NCBI RefSeq assembly: GCF_024666525.1
Contig: NZ_CP088294.1
Span: forward strand, 992,001 to 1,056,000
Source of the DNA: Pseudomonas sp. J452
Lineage (GTDB): Bacteria; Pseudomonadota; Gammaproteobacteria; Pseudomonadales; Pseudomonadaceae
Reading direction: 5' to 3'
DNA length: 64,000 bases
This document shows positions 33,139 to 41,914 of the stretch, piece by piece. Every line of letters begins with the position of its first letter. The stretch's first letter is position 1. Position numbers and translations under genes: made by a program. The notes beneath the pieces are model-generated. The model did not search any database and was not told the DNA's origin. It saw only the letters and a program-made list of their open reading frames with translations.

Positions 33139-36100
33139 TCAAGCTACGGCGAATTGCAGGTCATCATCGGCCCGCAGCTGTGTGTACATCGGCGGGACAT
33201 AGATCTGCACCCGGATCGAGAAACTGCACGCGGCCTCGCCGTAGTCATTGGAGACGGTGAGCGTGTAGCTCTTCGCCGCCATGCCGCTGGGTGTCACGCC
33301 AGTTTTCTGCGAGATGGCACCAGTGGCCAAGTCGAACTGCAGGAAGCTCGGCAACGCCGGGTCGATTTTCCACTTACGCGGCGCGCTGCCGGGCTGACCC
33401 AGGTACGGGGTGTTGCGCTGGTCGCGGTTGTAGTCCCACAGGTTGAAGTTGCCCATGGCCAGCAGATTGGGCGCCATGGTGGTGAGGGCCACCGTCCAGG
33501 CCGTACCGCTGCCGCCGGCGGACACCGTCTTGCCATCGCTGTTGAGGTAGAGCTTCTTGCCCTGGTCGTTCCAGTAGCAGTTGTAGAAGCGGAACTGCGC
33601 CGCCACCAGCGCGCCCTGGCTGTCGAACTGCGGGCTGCCGACATACTCGCTGGCCCACAGCTGCTGGCTGGTTTTCTTCGCATCGCTGAGGGGCGGCACG
33701 GCGCTGAGCAACTGGTTGTCGTCCAGAGTGATGCTCACCAGCTTTTGCCGCGGCGTGTTGTTCACCGTCTCGCCGCCCTCTGCCAGCAGGGTCGAGAGGG
33801 TGGCGCGGCCGAGGGCATCGGAACCGAGGAAGAAGTCGGTGCTGAAGTCCAGCTTCTGCGCGCCGATGGTCAGCGAGCCATCAGTATTGAAGGTCAAGGT
33901 CTGCTGGTAGCTGGCGTTGTACTGCAGGGCGATGCCGACCAGCTTCGGCGAGGTCTGGTTGGTGGTGCTGCCGGTGATGTTGAGGGCATCGATGGAAGCC
34001 TTGTCTTCCATGTAGAAGCCGGCCTTTTTCGCCTGGTCTTCGGCGAATTTCTGGATTGGCGTCTTCTGCGGACGGAAGGCCAGCACCAGCAGGATGATCG
34101 CCCCGGCAATCGCCGCAAAGGCCGCCAGCACCGCCACCCCGGAGGCGATGGAGGCCACCGCCAGGCCGCCGATGGCCTCGATGCCGAAAGCGCCCAAGCC
34201 CCACTCGCCGAGGATGGCGATCAGCTCCAGCGAGGCCGAGGCCAGCAGCAGCGCGTTGCCGGCGGTTTCCAGATCGGACTCCGAGTTGGCGATGGCGATG
34301 GCGCTGAGGACGATGTTGGCCACCGCAAACAGTGCGCCAAGGCGGGTGGCGATGAACTCGTCGAGGTTGCGCCCGAAGATCTTCGCCACGACGCCCAGGT
34401 CTTCTTCCGCGCCAGCGACGAGCAGCTTGGCCTCCAGCGAGGCATCGCGCACCAGCCAGCGCGAAAAGCCGTTGCTGCCGCGAGTGTTGGCCAGCTCCAG
34501 CACATCGTTGCTCCAGACGCTCTTGAAGAACGAGCCCCAGGTATTTTCCGTGCGGAAGATGGTGGTGTAGGCCGTGCCCTTGCGCAGCACGGTGCCGAGC
34601 AGTTGGGCGAACACCTGCGTGCCGCCGATGATCACCTGGGCCTGTTGCGCCGAGTCGAGTTTTTTCCAGTCCATCACGCCGAAGACGAAGGCGGCGATAC
34701 CCACGGAAGCGGCGGCCAGGGTGATGGCCTTGGCCAGGCCGAGGGAGATCTTGCTGCTGATGGGCCAGGAGGCGGCGAACTTGCCGGCCAGCTGTTCCCA
34801 CTCGTAGATGCCGGCGAAGGTGGCGGACAGGCTGGCGAAGGTGTCGAGCACCTCGCGCACCTGTCCTTGGGCCTGGGCCTCACGCAGTTGCCGGATCATG
34901 TCGAGGATCTGCGGGTCGGTGGAGCCGCCGTACTGCTTGATGAACGCGCTGATGATCTGGTTGACGGAGTACTCGTAGTCGTCGAGGTTGCCGCTGAAGT
35001 CGATCAGGGTGGGCAGGATGTTGCCGATCTGGAAGGTCTGGATTACCTGGGTGTACTGGTTGCAGAAGAACCCGCTGGGGTCGAGCACGTTGAGCACGGC
35101 CAGGTTGGTCTGCACGCGCTGGGCGAAGGCCGAGCCATCCAGGCCGGTATTGCTGTTCATCGAGATCATGCGCAGGTAGTTGAGGGCCGACGGCTGGGTC
35201 GAGTAGCGGAACATCAGGTAGGCCCAGTACAGGCTCTGTTTGCCCTTGGTGGCGGCCTCGGTGACCATTTTCACCAGGTCGTCGATCTGCTGCTGGCTAC
35301 CGGTGACGGTGGCGCGGATCTGCGCGATCCAGCCGGTCAGGTCCTGGTCGATCAGCGGCACGTACTGGCCGTTGTTGTTGATCTGATCCTGGGTGAACAA
35401 CGCAGTATCGGGGAACTGCATCAGCCAGCGGTTGGCGTACAGCTGCGGTGCCTGGGCCTGGTACACCTGATCCGCGGCCACCTGCTGGGACAGCCATTTG
35501 CCGGCGCGGTCGCCGTTCAGGTAGGGCGCGCCTGGGTCGTCGGTATGTGCCAGGGCGCTGCTCAGGTAGGCCACGCTGAGGCTCTTGTACCAGTCCTGCG
35601 GCAGTTGCCCGTTGGCGCCCTTGATCGCGGCGATGTTCTTCAGCGCTGAGGAGAGTACCGGCGGGTTGGGCGAGATAAATTCGCTGCGCAGCTCCGGGTC
35701 CATGTAGTACTGCAGGATCAGGTAGAAGTCCTGCATCGAGTTGTCGCGCACCACCTCACTCCAGACCTTCTTCGGCACACCGTGGTCGTCGACCGTGGTC
35801 TGCTGGAACGGCGACATGCCGAGCAGGGTATGGATATTCAGCGCGGTGTCGCCCAGCAGCTGGCTGTGCAGGGCGCTGCGGGTGGTGCTGATGGTCTGGC
35901 GCAGACTGGCCTGCGGCGCGCTGAGGTTGTCGGCCAGGCGAATCAGCGAGGCCGCGCAGTGGCGCAGGCCGACTCCGCCATGGCTGCCGCCAAGAATTTT
36001 TTCGCCATTACCGGAGAACTCCAGGTGGCCATCGCTGCTCAGGCCGCAGGCTTGCGCCTGGGCGCTGCTGAGGCCCTGCCAGCTCAGGCGGTTGCCTTGC

Positions 36101-37107
36101 ACCTTGGAGCCGGCGACGGGCTGGCCATCGATCACCAACTGGCCGTTGTGGACCCGCACCAGGCCGCGATGCTGGCCGCTCAGATGGTCGACCAGACCGT
36201 AGAAGCCGACGATGGCCGGGTTGTCGACCACCCCGCGCACGGCGTAAGGCGTGCCGAGGATGGTGTTTTCCCCGGTCAGGTAAGCGCCCTCGAAGCTGCT
36301 GGCGAAGCCGTCGAAGGTGAAGGCCATCTGGTAGGGGAACACGCTTTTCACCGGGCTGCTGCCGCGGTCATCGGTGTTCGGGGTAACGCCCTGGTTGGCG
36401 CTGAAGATCAGGCGGAATTCCGGGGTCAGCAGCAGGGTGAAGTCATAGTCCGGTTGCGGCGCCCAGTCGGTCTGGGTCTGCAGGTCGGAGAACTCCACCA
36501 GCACGTTCGGGTCGGGCTGGCCGATGAACGGGCCGTTGTCGGTGAGGCCGTAGGTGAAGCGCAGGGCGCCGTCGATCCAGGTGGCGTTCTTCCAGGCGTC
36601 GGAGCTGACGTCCCAGTTCAGTTTCGGCCCGCTGGCATCGCCGGACACGTACTGGCCGGCGTTGGCCGATACGGCGCAGGTGTAGGACACCGGCTTGAGG
36701 TCGATCTCCACGGAGAAGTGCGCGTCGCCACGGTTGATGTAGCCATAGCCCTTGCTGTTGTCCGGCAGCAGTTCGATGCGCCCGGAGATGGCCTCTGCAC
36801 CGCTGCCCTGATGCCAGCTCAGCACATGGTTGTCGGGGTCCCAGGTCGAGGCTTGGCGCGCGATCGGCTGGTCGCCGAGCAGCAGGTGATCCTGGCTGCG
36901 ATCCTGCAGCGCCGGGGTGAGCAGGGTCAGCAGCTCGAAATCCAGCGGACTGCTGCCGACGAAGTTGTTCAGTACCTTGATCGAATAGGTGCGGGCGAAC
37001 TGGTGACGCGCGGCGAGCAGCGCACTGAAATGGCTGTGCTGTGGATTGATGGCCCTGCGGGTGCGCAGTTGCAGACGGGCCAGCTCGCTTTTGTTAATCC
37101 CTTTCAT
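33139..37107 (-). CDS. Giant protein with hydrophobic helical block and C-terminal Ig-like region
   Basis: 1322 residues, family not recognised. There is no signal peptide (MKGINKSELARLQLRTRRAI). Residues about 90-350 look beta-rich. About 400-780 are helical and soluble. Hydrophobic helices lie at about 787-811, 922-941, 950-970 and 975-1012, separated by amphipathic linkers, as in pore-forming or membrane-inserting proteins. About 1030-1210 are beta-rich again. The last 80 residues (ALPSFLQFDLATGAI; YTLTVSNDYGEAACSFSIRV) match the putative-Ig/cadherin-like pattern. AGGAGG precedes the ATG at 37107 by seven bases. No VgrG, PAAR, RHS or Tc-toxin signature was found. It is first in an operon with the Hint protein. 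Confidence 0.7.
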   Translation of the reverse strand: MKGINKSELARLQLRTRRAINPQHSHFSALLAARHQFARTYSIKVLNNFVGSSPLDFELLTLLTPALQDRSQDHLLLGDQPIARQASTWDPDNHVLSWHQGSGAEAISGRIELLPDNSKGYGYINRGDAHFSVEIDLKPVSYTCAVSANAGQYVSGDASGPKLNWDVSSDAWKNATWIDGALRFTYGLTDNGPFIGQPDPNVLVEFSDLQTQTDWAPQPDYDFTLLLTPEFRLIFSANQGVTPNTDDRGSSPVKSVFPYQMAFTFDGFASSFEGAYLTGENTILGTPYAVRGVVDNPAIVGFYGLVDHLSGQHRGLVRVHNGQLVIDGQPVAGSKVQGNRLSWQGLSSAQAQACGLSSDGHLEFSGNGEKILGGSHGGVGLRHCAASLIRLADNLSAPQASLRQTISTTRSALHSQLLGDTALNIHTLLGMSPFQQTTVDDHGVPKKVWSEVVRDNSMQDFYLILQYYMDPELRSEFISPNPPVLSSALKNIAAIKGANGQLPQDWYKSLSVAYLSSALAHTDDPGAPYLNGDRAGKWLSQQVAADQVYQAQAPQLYANRWLMQFPDTALFTQDQINNNGQYVPLIDQDLTGWIAQIRATVTGSQQQIDDLVKMVTEAATKGKQSLYWAYLMFRYSTQPSALNYLRMISMNSNTGLDGSAFAQRVQTNLAVLNVLDPSGFFCNQYTQVIQTFQIGNILPTLIDFSGNLDDYEYSVNQIISAFIKQYGGSTDPQILDMIRQLREAQAQGQVREVLDTFASLSATFAGIYEWEQLAGKFAASWPISSKISLGLAKAITLAAASVGIAAFVFGVMDWKKLDSAQQAQVIIGGTQVFAQLLGTVLRKGTAYTTIFRTENTWGSFFKSVWSNDVLELANTRGSNGFSRWLVRDASLEAKLLVAGAEEDLGVVAKIFGRNLDEFIATRLGALFAVANIVLSAIAIANSESDLETAGNALLLASASLELIAILGEWGLGAFGIEAIGGLAVASIASGVAVLAAFAAIAGAIILLVLAFRPQKTPIQKFAEDQAKKAGFYMEDKASIDALNITGSTTNQTSPKLVGIALQYNASYQQTLTFNTDGSLTIGAQKLDFSTDFFLGSDALGRATLSTLLAEGGETVNNTPRQKLVSITLDDNQLLSAVPPLSDAKKTSQQLWASEYVGSPQFDSQGALVAAQFRFYNCYWNDQGKKLYLNSDGKTVSAGGSGTAWTVALTTMAPNLLAMGNFNLWDYNRDQRNTPYLGQPGSAPRKWKIDPALPSFLQFDLATGAISQKTGVTPSGMAAKSYTLTVSNDYGEAACSFSIRVQIYVPPMYTQLRADDDLQFAVA

Positions 37108-37674
37108 TGCATAACCTCCTAGCAGATGTGTGGGCGCCCAGCGCAGATGGCCGGCCGGGCGCATGCAGCCCTGGCAGTGACCAGAGCGCAAACCAGACAA
37201 GGAGGTACACAACAGCAACCCGCGATGGGACGCAGGCTCAGTGACAGATGCAACGGCAGATGAAGGGCAGATCGAACCTAGACAGGTAATGCGGAAATAT
37301 GGCGTCCTTTCACCCAGCAAACTCCTTGTGCCCCGACCCTGGCATCCCGTGGCGGGTGCCGCTTGAGTCGAGTGAGCGACTGCCAGTCCCCTGCAGCGCC
37401 GTAGTACATCGGTTTAGTTGAAAGAAGCGCAGCGTCAAGCCGGATGCGCTGCGGGCGAAAACACCCGGATAAGCACCTTAAATTTTCAGCCAGCCGCTCT
37501 GCAACGGGCATTTCAGCACTGCCAAAGCGTGCTGCGGGGGAATACCCCAAGCGCCCCCTGAACAGCTGCCTGGCGGCTGCAGGTGGCGACCCGCCTGGCC
37601 TGCAAGCCCAGCACAGAATCGCTAGACGGATTGACGATAACGCCAGGCTTATTAAAAGCCTTTGGCCTCGTTCG
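37108..37674. other. 567-bp region upstream of giant-protein operon
   Basis: No convincing gene. It should contain the promoter of the two-gene operon. A short minus-strand frame (37278-37550) lacks a ribosome site and family features. Two AAGGAGG/AGGAGG-like strings (about 37128 complement and 37199) and short inverted repeats are visible, but no clear -35/-10. Confidence 0.4.
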
Positions 37675-40287
37675 CTAGCCCATCCAGCCCAGCGCCTTGG
37701 CCCGCGCCACTGCCTGGGTGCGGCGTTCGACGCCGAGTTTGACGTTGATCCGCCGTGCGTGGGTTTTCACCGTGTGCAGGGAGATGTACAGCTGTTCGGC
37801 GATCTGCTGGTTGGAGCAGCCCTGGGCGATCAGGCGCAGTACCGCCGCCTCGCGCTTGCTGAGCAACGACTCGCACACCTCGCCCGCCGGCAGCGCAGGC
37901 GCCGTGCCTATGTGCTGCTGACACCACTGGGGGTCACTCAGCTGCGGCACTATGCGTTCCAGCCAGGCGCCCTGACGCTGTTGCAGGGCGAGCAGCGGAC
38001 GCGGTTGCTGCAGGCGCTCGGCCTCGCTCAGGGCCTGACACACCAGGGCGGCAGCGGCTTCCTTGCGGCCGGCGAGAAACTGCGCCTCGGCCAGGCTGAC
38101 GCGGATCTCGCCCGCCAGGCTGTGGTGGCCCGCCTGCCCGCATTCGCCGAGCAACGCCTGGAGCAGCTCGACGGCGCTGTCCACGCGCCCCAGCGCCAGC
38201 TCGGCCAGGGCCAGGCCTTGGCGCACGCGCAACTGCAAGTCGAAGAAGCCCGAGGGCGCCAGCAGCGCATGGGTCTCGAAGCGCTGCTGCACCCGCAGGA
38301 AGTGGCTGCGTGCCTGTTCTACTTCGCCCTGGTGCAGGCAGAGTTCGCCCTGGGCCAGCAGCAGGACCTCGCGGTAACGCACCTCGGGTACATGCAGGCA
38401 CTGCATCTGCCGTTCGGCACTGCGCAGCAGCTGGCGTGCGCGCTCGAACTCGCCGCTGGCGCTGGCCAGTTCGGCCAGGCTCAGGTAACCGAACAGCAGG
38501 TAGGCGTCCTGACATTGCTCGGCCTCCTGCAACCCCGTGCGCAGCGCCTGCTCCGCTTCGGCGCTGCTGCCACGGCCCGCCAGCAGATGGCCGCGCATCA
38601 GCAACAGACGCGCCAGCACGGGGCCGCGCAGAGCCGCACCCTGCAGCTGCTGCAGCGACTGCTCGGCCTGTTCCAGGGCACGCTCGCGCTCACCCAGCAT
38701 GGCCAGCAGGTGGACGTGGTCGACGCTGATCAGCGCCTCGAACAGCACATTGCCGCGCAACCGCGCCAGGCGCAGGCCCTCGTGGCTGTGCTGCTGGGCC
38801 TGGGCCAGGTCGAGCTCGGCCATGGCCTGCTGAGCCAGGGCCTGGTGGCAGAGGATGTGTTGCGACCAGCCCGACTCGTCCAGCACGGCCAGTGCTTCCA
38901 GGCAGTGCTGGCGCGCGCTGCGCAGCCCGCGCTGGCGCTGCAACACCCCTGTCACCGCCTGGTACTGGGCGAGCAGTTGCTGCTGGCGGCGGGCATCGGG
39001 TTGCGGCAGGAAGCGCGCCAGCTCGGCGATGCAGCGATCCGCCTCGTCCAGGCGCGCACAGATGATCAGGGCCCAGGCCTGCAGGCAGATCAGGCGGGCG
39101 GAGCTGGAGAACAGGCTGGCCGGCAGTTCGTCGCGCCATTGCAGGAACTGCGCGACGCTGTAGCCGATCAGCAACTGATCCTGGCCATAGCGCTGCACGT
39201 AGCTGGCGGCCACCTCCAGCTGGCCGGCGCAGAGTGCATGCTGCACGGCTTCGCGCACCTCGCCACGCTCGGCGAACCACTGGCAGGCACGCAGATGGGC
39301 CGACAGCGGCGGCTGGCCGCCGGACAGACGCTTGAGCAGGCTGGCCAGCGGACGCCACAGGCGGAACCATTCGCCGCAGCCATCCAGGCCATGCAGGAAC
39401 AGCTGGCGCTGGCGCAACTCGAGGAGCAGGGCCGCGCCGTCCTGTTCTTCCAGCACCTGGTCGCACAAGGTCGCGCAGAAGCGCGGCATATGCGCCAGGG
39501 TGAACAGCGCCTGCAGCAGCGTCGGCGGCAGGCCGGCCAGCACCTCGCGCTCGAAGTATTCCTGCAGCAACGGGGTACCGGCGAGCAGACGCTCGGCGAG
39601 ATTGTCCGCACTGCTGCCCATCAGCAGCAGGCAGACACCGGCCAGCCAGCCCTCGCTGTGCTGCAGCAGTTGCTTGGCCAAGGCACTCGGCAAGCGCTGC
39701 TGGCGTTGTTCGAGCAGGCGTTCGAGCTCTGCCTCGGTAAGCGCCAGAGCTTGCGCGTCGAGTTCCTGCAGATCGCCCTGCAGCAGCAGCCGCGGCAGGT
39801 TCCAGGCCGGGCGCCGGCGACCGCTGATCCACCAGCGCAGGGTATGCGGGGCGCGTTCCAGCAGTTGGTCGAGGCAGGCATCCAGTTCGGCGCAGGTTTG
39901 CCGCGGGTAGTCGTCGAGAATGATCCATAGCGGTTGCTCGATGCGCCCGAGCAGCAGGCTCAACTCGGCGCCGGGTTCGCCCGGCCCGGGGGTCAGCTGC
40001 AGGGCCGTGGCCAGGCGGGTGAGCAATTCGGTCGGGGTCAGCGGCAGGCCGAGCAGCTCCAGCCAGACCACCCGAGTACCCGCGGGGGCGCGGCGCACGC
40101 ACTCGTTGAGCAGCACGCTCTTGCCGAAGCCGGCCGGGGCGCAGACCAGGCTCAGGCGGCTGTCGCTGGCGAGCAGGGCATCGCCCAGCCGCGGCCGGGC
40201 GATATGCGCGGCGGGCAGGCGTGGCAAGGCGCTGTCGTGGGGGCGCTGGCGCAGCGCCATGGGCAGGGCGCGGACACTGTCATGCAT
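37675..40287 (-). CDS. MalT/LuxR-type large ATP-binding transcriptional regulator (LAL)
   Basis: 870 residues. An N-terminal STAND/AAA-like ATPase (about 20-330) has Walker A APAGFGKSVLL and a Walker-B-like LWIILDD. Repetitive TPR-like helices follow (about 400-790). The C-terminal LuxR HTH is about 805-865 (REAAVLRLIAQGCSNQQIAEQLYISLHTVKTH). Such regulators turn on target operons on binding an inducer. It lies downstream of the DUF1329/DUF1302/MFS genes on the same strand and upstream of the giant-protein operon; the former is the likelier target, because similar regulators accompany DUF1302/DUF1329 pairs. Confidence 0.92.
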   Translation of the reverse strand: MHDSVRALPMALRQRPHDSALPRLPAAHIARPRLGDALLASDSRLSLVCAPAGFGKSVLLNECVRRAPAGTRVVWLELLGLPLTPTELLTRLATALQLTPGPGEPGAELSLLLGRIEQPLWIILDDYPRQTCAELDACLDQLLERAPHTLRWWISGRRRPAWNLPRLLLQGDLQELDAQALALTEAELERLLEQRQQRLPSALAKQLLQHSEGWLAGVCLLLMGSSADNLAERLLAGTPLLQEYFEREVLAGLPPTLLQALFTLAHMPRFCATLCDQVLEEQDGAALLLELRQRQLFLHGLDGCGEWFRLWRPLASLLKRLSGGQPPLSAHLRACQWFAERGEVREAVQHALCAGQLEVAASYVQRYGQDQLLIGYSVAQFLQWRDELPASLFSSSARLICLQAWALIICARLDEADRCIAELARFLPQPDARRQQQLLAQYQAVTGVLQRQRGLRSARQHCLEALAVLDESGWSQHILCHQALAQQAMAELDLAQAQQHSHEGLRLARLRGNVLFEALISVDHVHLLAMLGERERALEQAEQSLQQLQGAALRGPVLARLLLMRGHLLAGRGSSAEAEQALRTGLQEAEQCQDAYLLFGYLSLAELASASGEFERARQLLRSAERQMQCLHVPEVRYREVLLLAQGELCLHQGEVEQARSHFLRVQQRFETHALLAPSGFFDLQLRVRQGLALAELALGRVDSAVELLQALLGECGQAGHHSLAGEIRVSLAEAQFLAGRKEAAAALVCQALSEAERLQQPRPLLALQQRQGAWLERIVPQLSDPQWCQQHIGTAPALPAGEVCESLLSKREAAVLRLIAQGCSNQQIAEQLYISLHTVKTHARRINVKLGVERRTQAVARAKALGWMG

Positions 40288-40412
40288 GTTCTGGCCTCGA
40301 CGCGGTTGTTGTATTTGTACGGTCGATGGAACGTCAGCCGATCATACCCACTAATCGGAGGGTCACCAGCGCCTGAATATCGGCAGTGGTGCTACATCAA
40401 TAGTGCCAGGGC

Positions 40413-40448
40413 CTGTTCCCGTTTCGTTCGTGAACGAAACGGGAACAG
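40413..40448. repeat. Perfect 17-bp palindrome
   Basis: CTGTTCCCGTTTCGTTC (40413-40429) and its exact complement (40432-40448) are separated by only 2 bp. It lies in the 230-bp gap between the LuxR-type gene and the DUF1329 gene. It could form a cruciform or a strong hairpin, or be an operator. Confidence 0.85.
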
Positions 40449-40464
40449 ACCCTAGACGCGAGCA

Positions 40465-40491
40465 TAAAAAAGGCGACCACCAGGGTCGCCT
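40465..40491 (-). terminator. Terminator of DUF1302-DUF1329 operon
   Basis: On the minus strand AGGCGACC-loop-GGTCGCCT is followed by TTTTTT, 26 bp past the DUF1329 stop. Confidence 0.88.
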
Positions 40492-40517
40492 CAAGCCAAG
40501 GAGCAGCGGCTTTTCTC

Positions 40518-41888
40518 TCAGCGCACGCCGGCGTTGCGCAGGGCGGCCGGAGTGAAGTCCTTGGCCGATGCGTGGGCGCCGTAGACGACCGAATGTTTCT
40601 CCTCGTTGGCCATGCCGATGGCCACGTAGCGGCCGACGACGATGTCGTAGAGGGCTTCGAAGGCATAGCCAGGCGTCTGTACGTGGAAGTTCTGCACGGC
40701 CATGGCCTGGCCGATGCGCCAGAGCTGGCCGCGGCCGTCATAGTGCTCGGAGGCGACGATCTGCCAGGAGTCCTCGTCGATGAAGAAGCGCCGCTTGGCG
40801 TAGATGTTGCGCTCGCCGGCGCGCAGCGTCGCTTCGACTTCCCAGACCCGGTGCAACTCGTAACGCGCCAGGTCCTGGTTGGTATGCCCGGCCTGCAGGA
40901 TGTCGGCGTACTTCACCTCGGGCGAGGCCAGCTTGAAGTTGTTGTAGGGGATATACAGTTCGCGCTTGCCGATCAGCTTCCAGTCGTAGCGATCCGGGGC
41001 GCCGTTGTACATGTCGAAGTTGTCCGAGGTGCGCAGGCCATCGGCGGCGGTACCCGGGCCGTCGTAGGCCACCTGCGGCGCGCGGCGCACGCGGCGCTGG
41101 CCGGCGTTGTAGATCCAGGCCATGCGCGGTTCCTTGATCTGGTCCAGCGAGTCGTGCACCAGCAGCACGTTGCCGGCCAGGCGCGACGGCGCGGTGACCC
41201 GCTGCTTGAAGAACAGCAGGGCGTTCTCGGCCTTCTTCTCCGGCAGGTCGGGCATCATCGAGGGGAAGGCCACCACGTCATCGAAGTGCACCAGGGTGTA
41301 GTCGCCATTGGTCTGCGGGGTGGCCTGGACGATGTTGCGCTGCAGGTTGCCACCGCGGTAGCGAGTGATGTGGTTCCACACCACTTCCAGGCCGTTCTGC
41401 GGAATCGGGAAGGCGTAGTAGCGGCTGTCGGCGAAGTTCTGCAGGCCGTTGCCGCCTTCCACCAGCGTGGTATTCAGCGCGCTGCGCTTGGCGGCGGCGG
41501 CGACTTCTGCGGGGACGGTCGCCGTGCGGTGGCTGGGGTAGACCGGCATCTTGTAGCTCTGCGGGTAGCGTTTGAACATCGCCACCTGACCTTCGTTCAG
41601 CTTGTCCTGGTACTGCGGCAGGTTCTGCGCGGTGATGGTGAACAGCGGCTGCTCGCCGGCGAACGGGTCGCCGAGGAAACCATTGGCGTCCACCGCTGCG
41701 GCGTCCTTGCCCAGGCCGCCGGTCCAGGCCGGGATACTGCCGTCGGCATTGCCGGCTTGCTCTGCCCCTAGCGGGGTGAGGCTGCTACCCAGCTTGGCCG
41801 CCTCCTCCGGCGCCACGGCGGCGAACACAGCGCTGGCCAGCAGGCTGAGGGTGAGGGTACTGATCAGTTGCATTGTTGTTGTTTTCAT
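40518..41888 (-). CDS. DUF1329 domain secreted protein
   Basis: 456 residues with a signal peptide (QLISTLTLSLLASAVFAAVA). The family start APEEAAKLGSSLTPLGAEQAGNADGSIPAWTGG is intact. The protein has the LolA/LolB-like fold seen in other DUF1329 members, with typical segments WNHITRYRGGN, YNAGQRRVRRAPQVAYD and WEVEATLRAGERNIYAKRRFF. DUF1329 proteins nearly always pair with DUF1302 barrels and are thought to carry hydrophobic or lipid substrates across the periplasm. It follows the DUF1302 gene by 26 bp and ends at a terminator. Confidence 0.92.
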   Translation of the reverse strand: MKTTTMQLISTLTLSLLASAVFAAVAPEEAAKLGSSLTPLGAEQAGNADGSIPAWTGGLGKDAAAVDANGFLGDPFAGEQPLFTITAQNLPQYQDKLNEGQVAMFKRYPQSYKMPVYPSHRTATVPAEVAAAAKRSALNTTLVEGGNGLQNFADSRYYAFPIPQNGLEVVWNHITRYRGGNLQRNIVQATPQTNGDYTLVHFDDVVAFPSMMPDLPEKKAENALLFFKQRVTAPSRLAGNVLLVHDSLDQIKEPRMAWIYNAGQRRVRRAPQVAYDGPGTAADGLRTSDNFDMYNGAPDRYDWKLIGKRELYIPYNNFKLASPEVKYADILQAGHTNQDLARYELHRVWEVEATLRAGERNIYAKRRFFIDEDSWQIVASEHYDGRGQLWRIGQAMAVQNFHVQTPGYAFEALYDIVVGRYVAIGMANEEKHSVVYGAHASAKDFTPAALRNAGVR

Positions 41889-41914
41889 AATTGGCTGGTT
41901 CCCTGGGTCGCGGT

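Noticed and set aside
33154..35649. 831-codon open frame on the + strand opposite the giant gene
   Set aside because: Shadow frame caused by GC-rich third-position bias. The minus-strand protein has globular and membrane-segment features and a strong ribosome site; this frame has neither.
37278..37550. 90-codon minus-strand frame in the gap upstream of the giant gene
   Set aside because: No ribosome site, no recognisable motif, composition unlike a conserved protein; treated as non-coding.
37444..39930. 828-codon open frame on the + strand opposite the LuxR-type regulator
   Set aside because: It is the exact antisense of a gene with clear ATPase and LuxR motifs. Composition is Gln/Ala/Leu-rich nonsense typical of GC-rich shadow frames, without a ribosome site or family motif.
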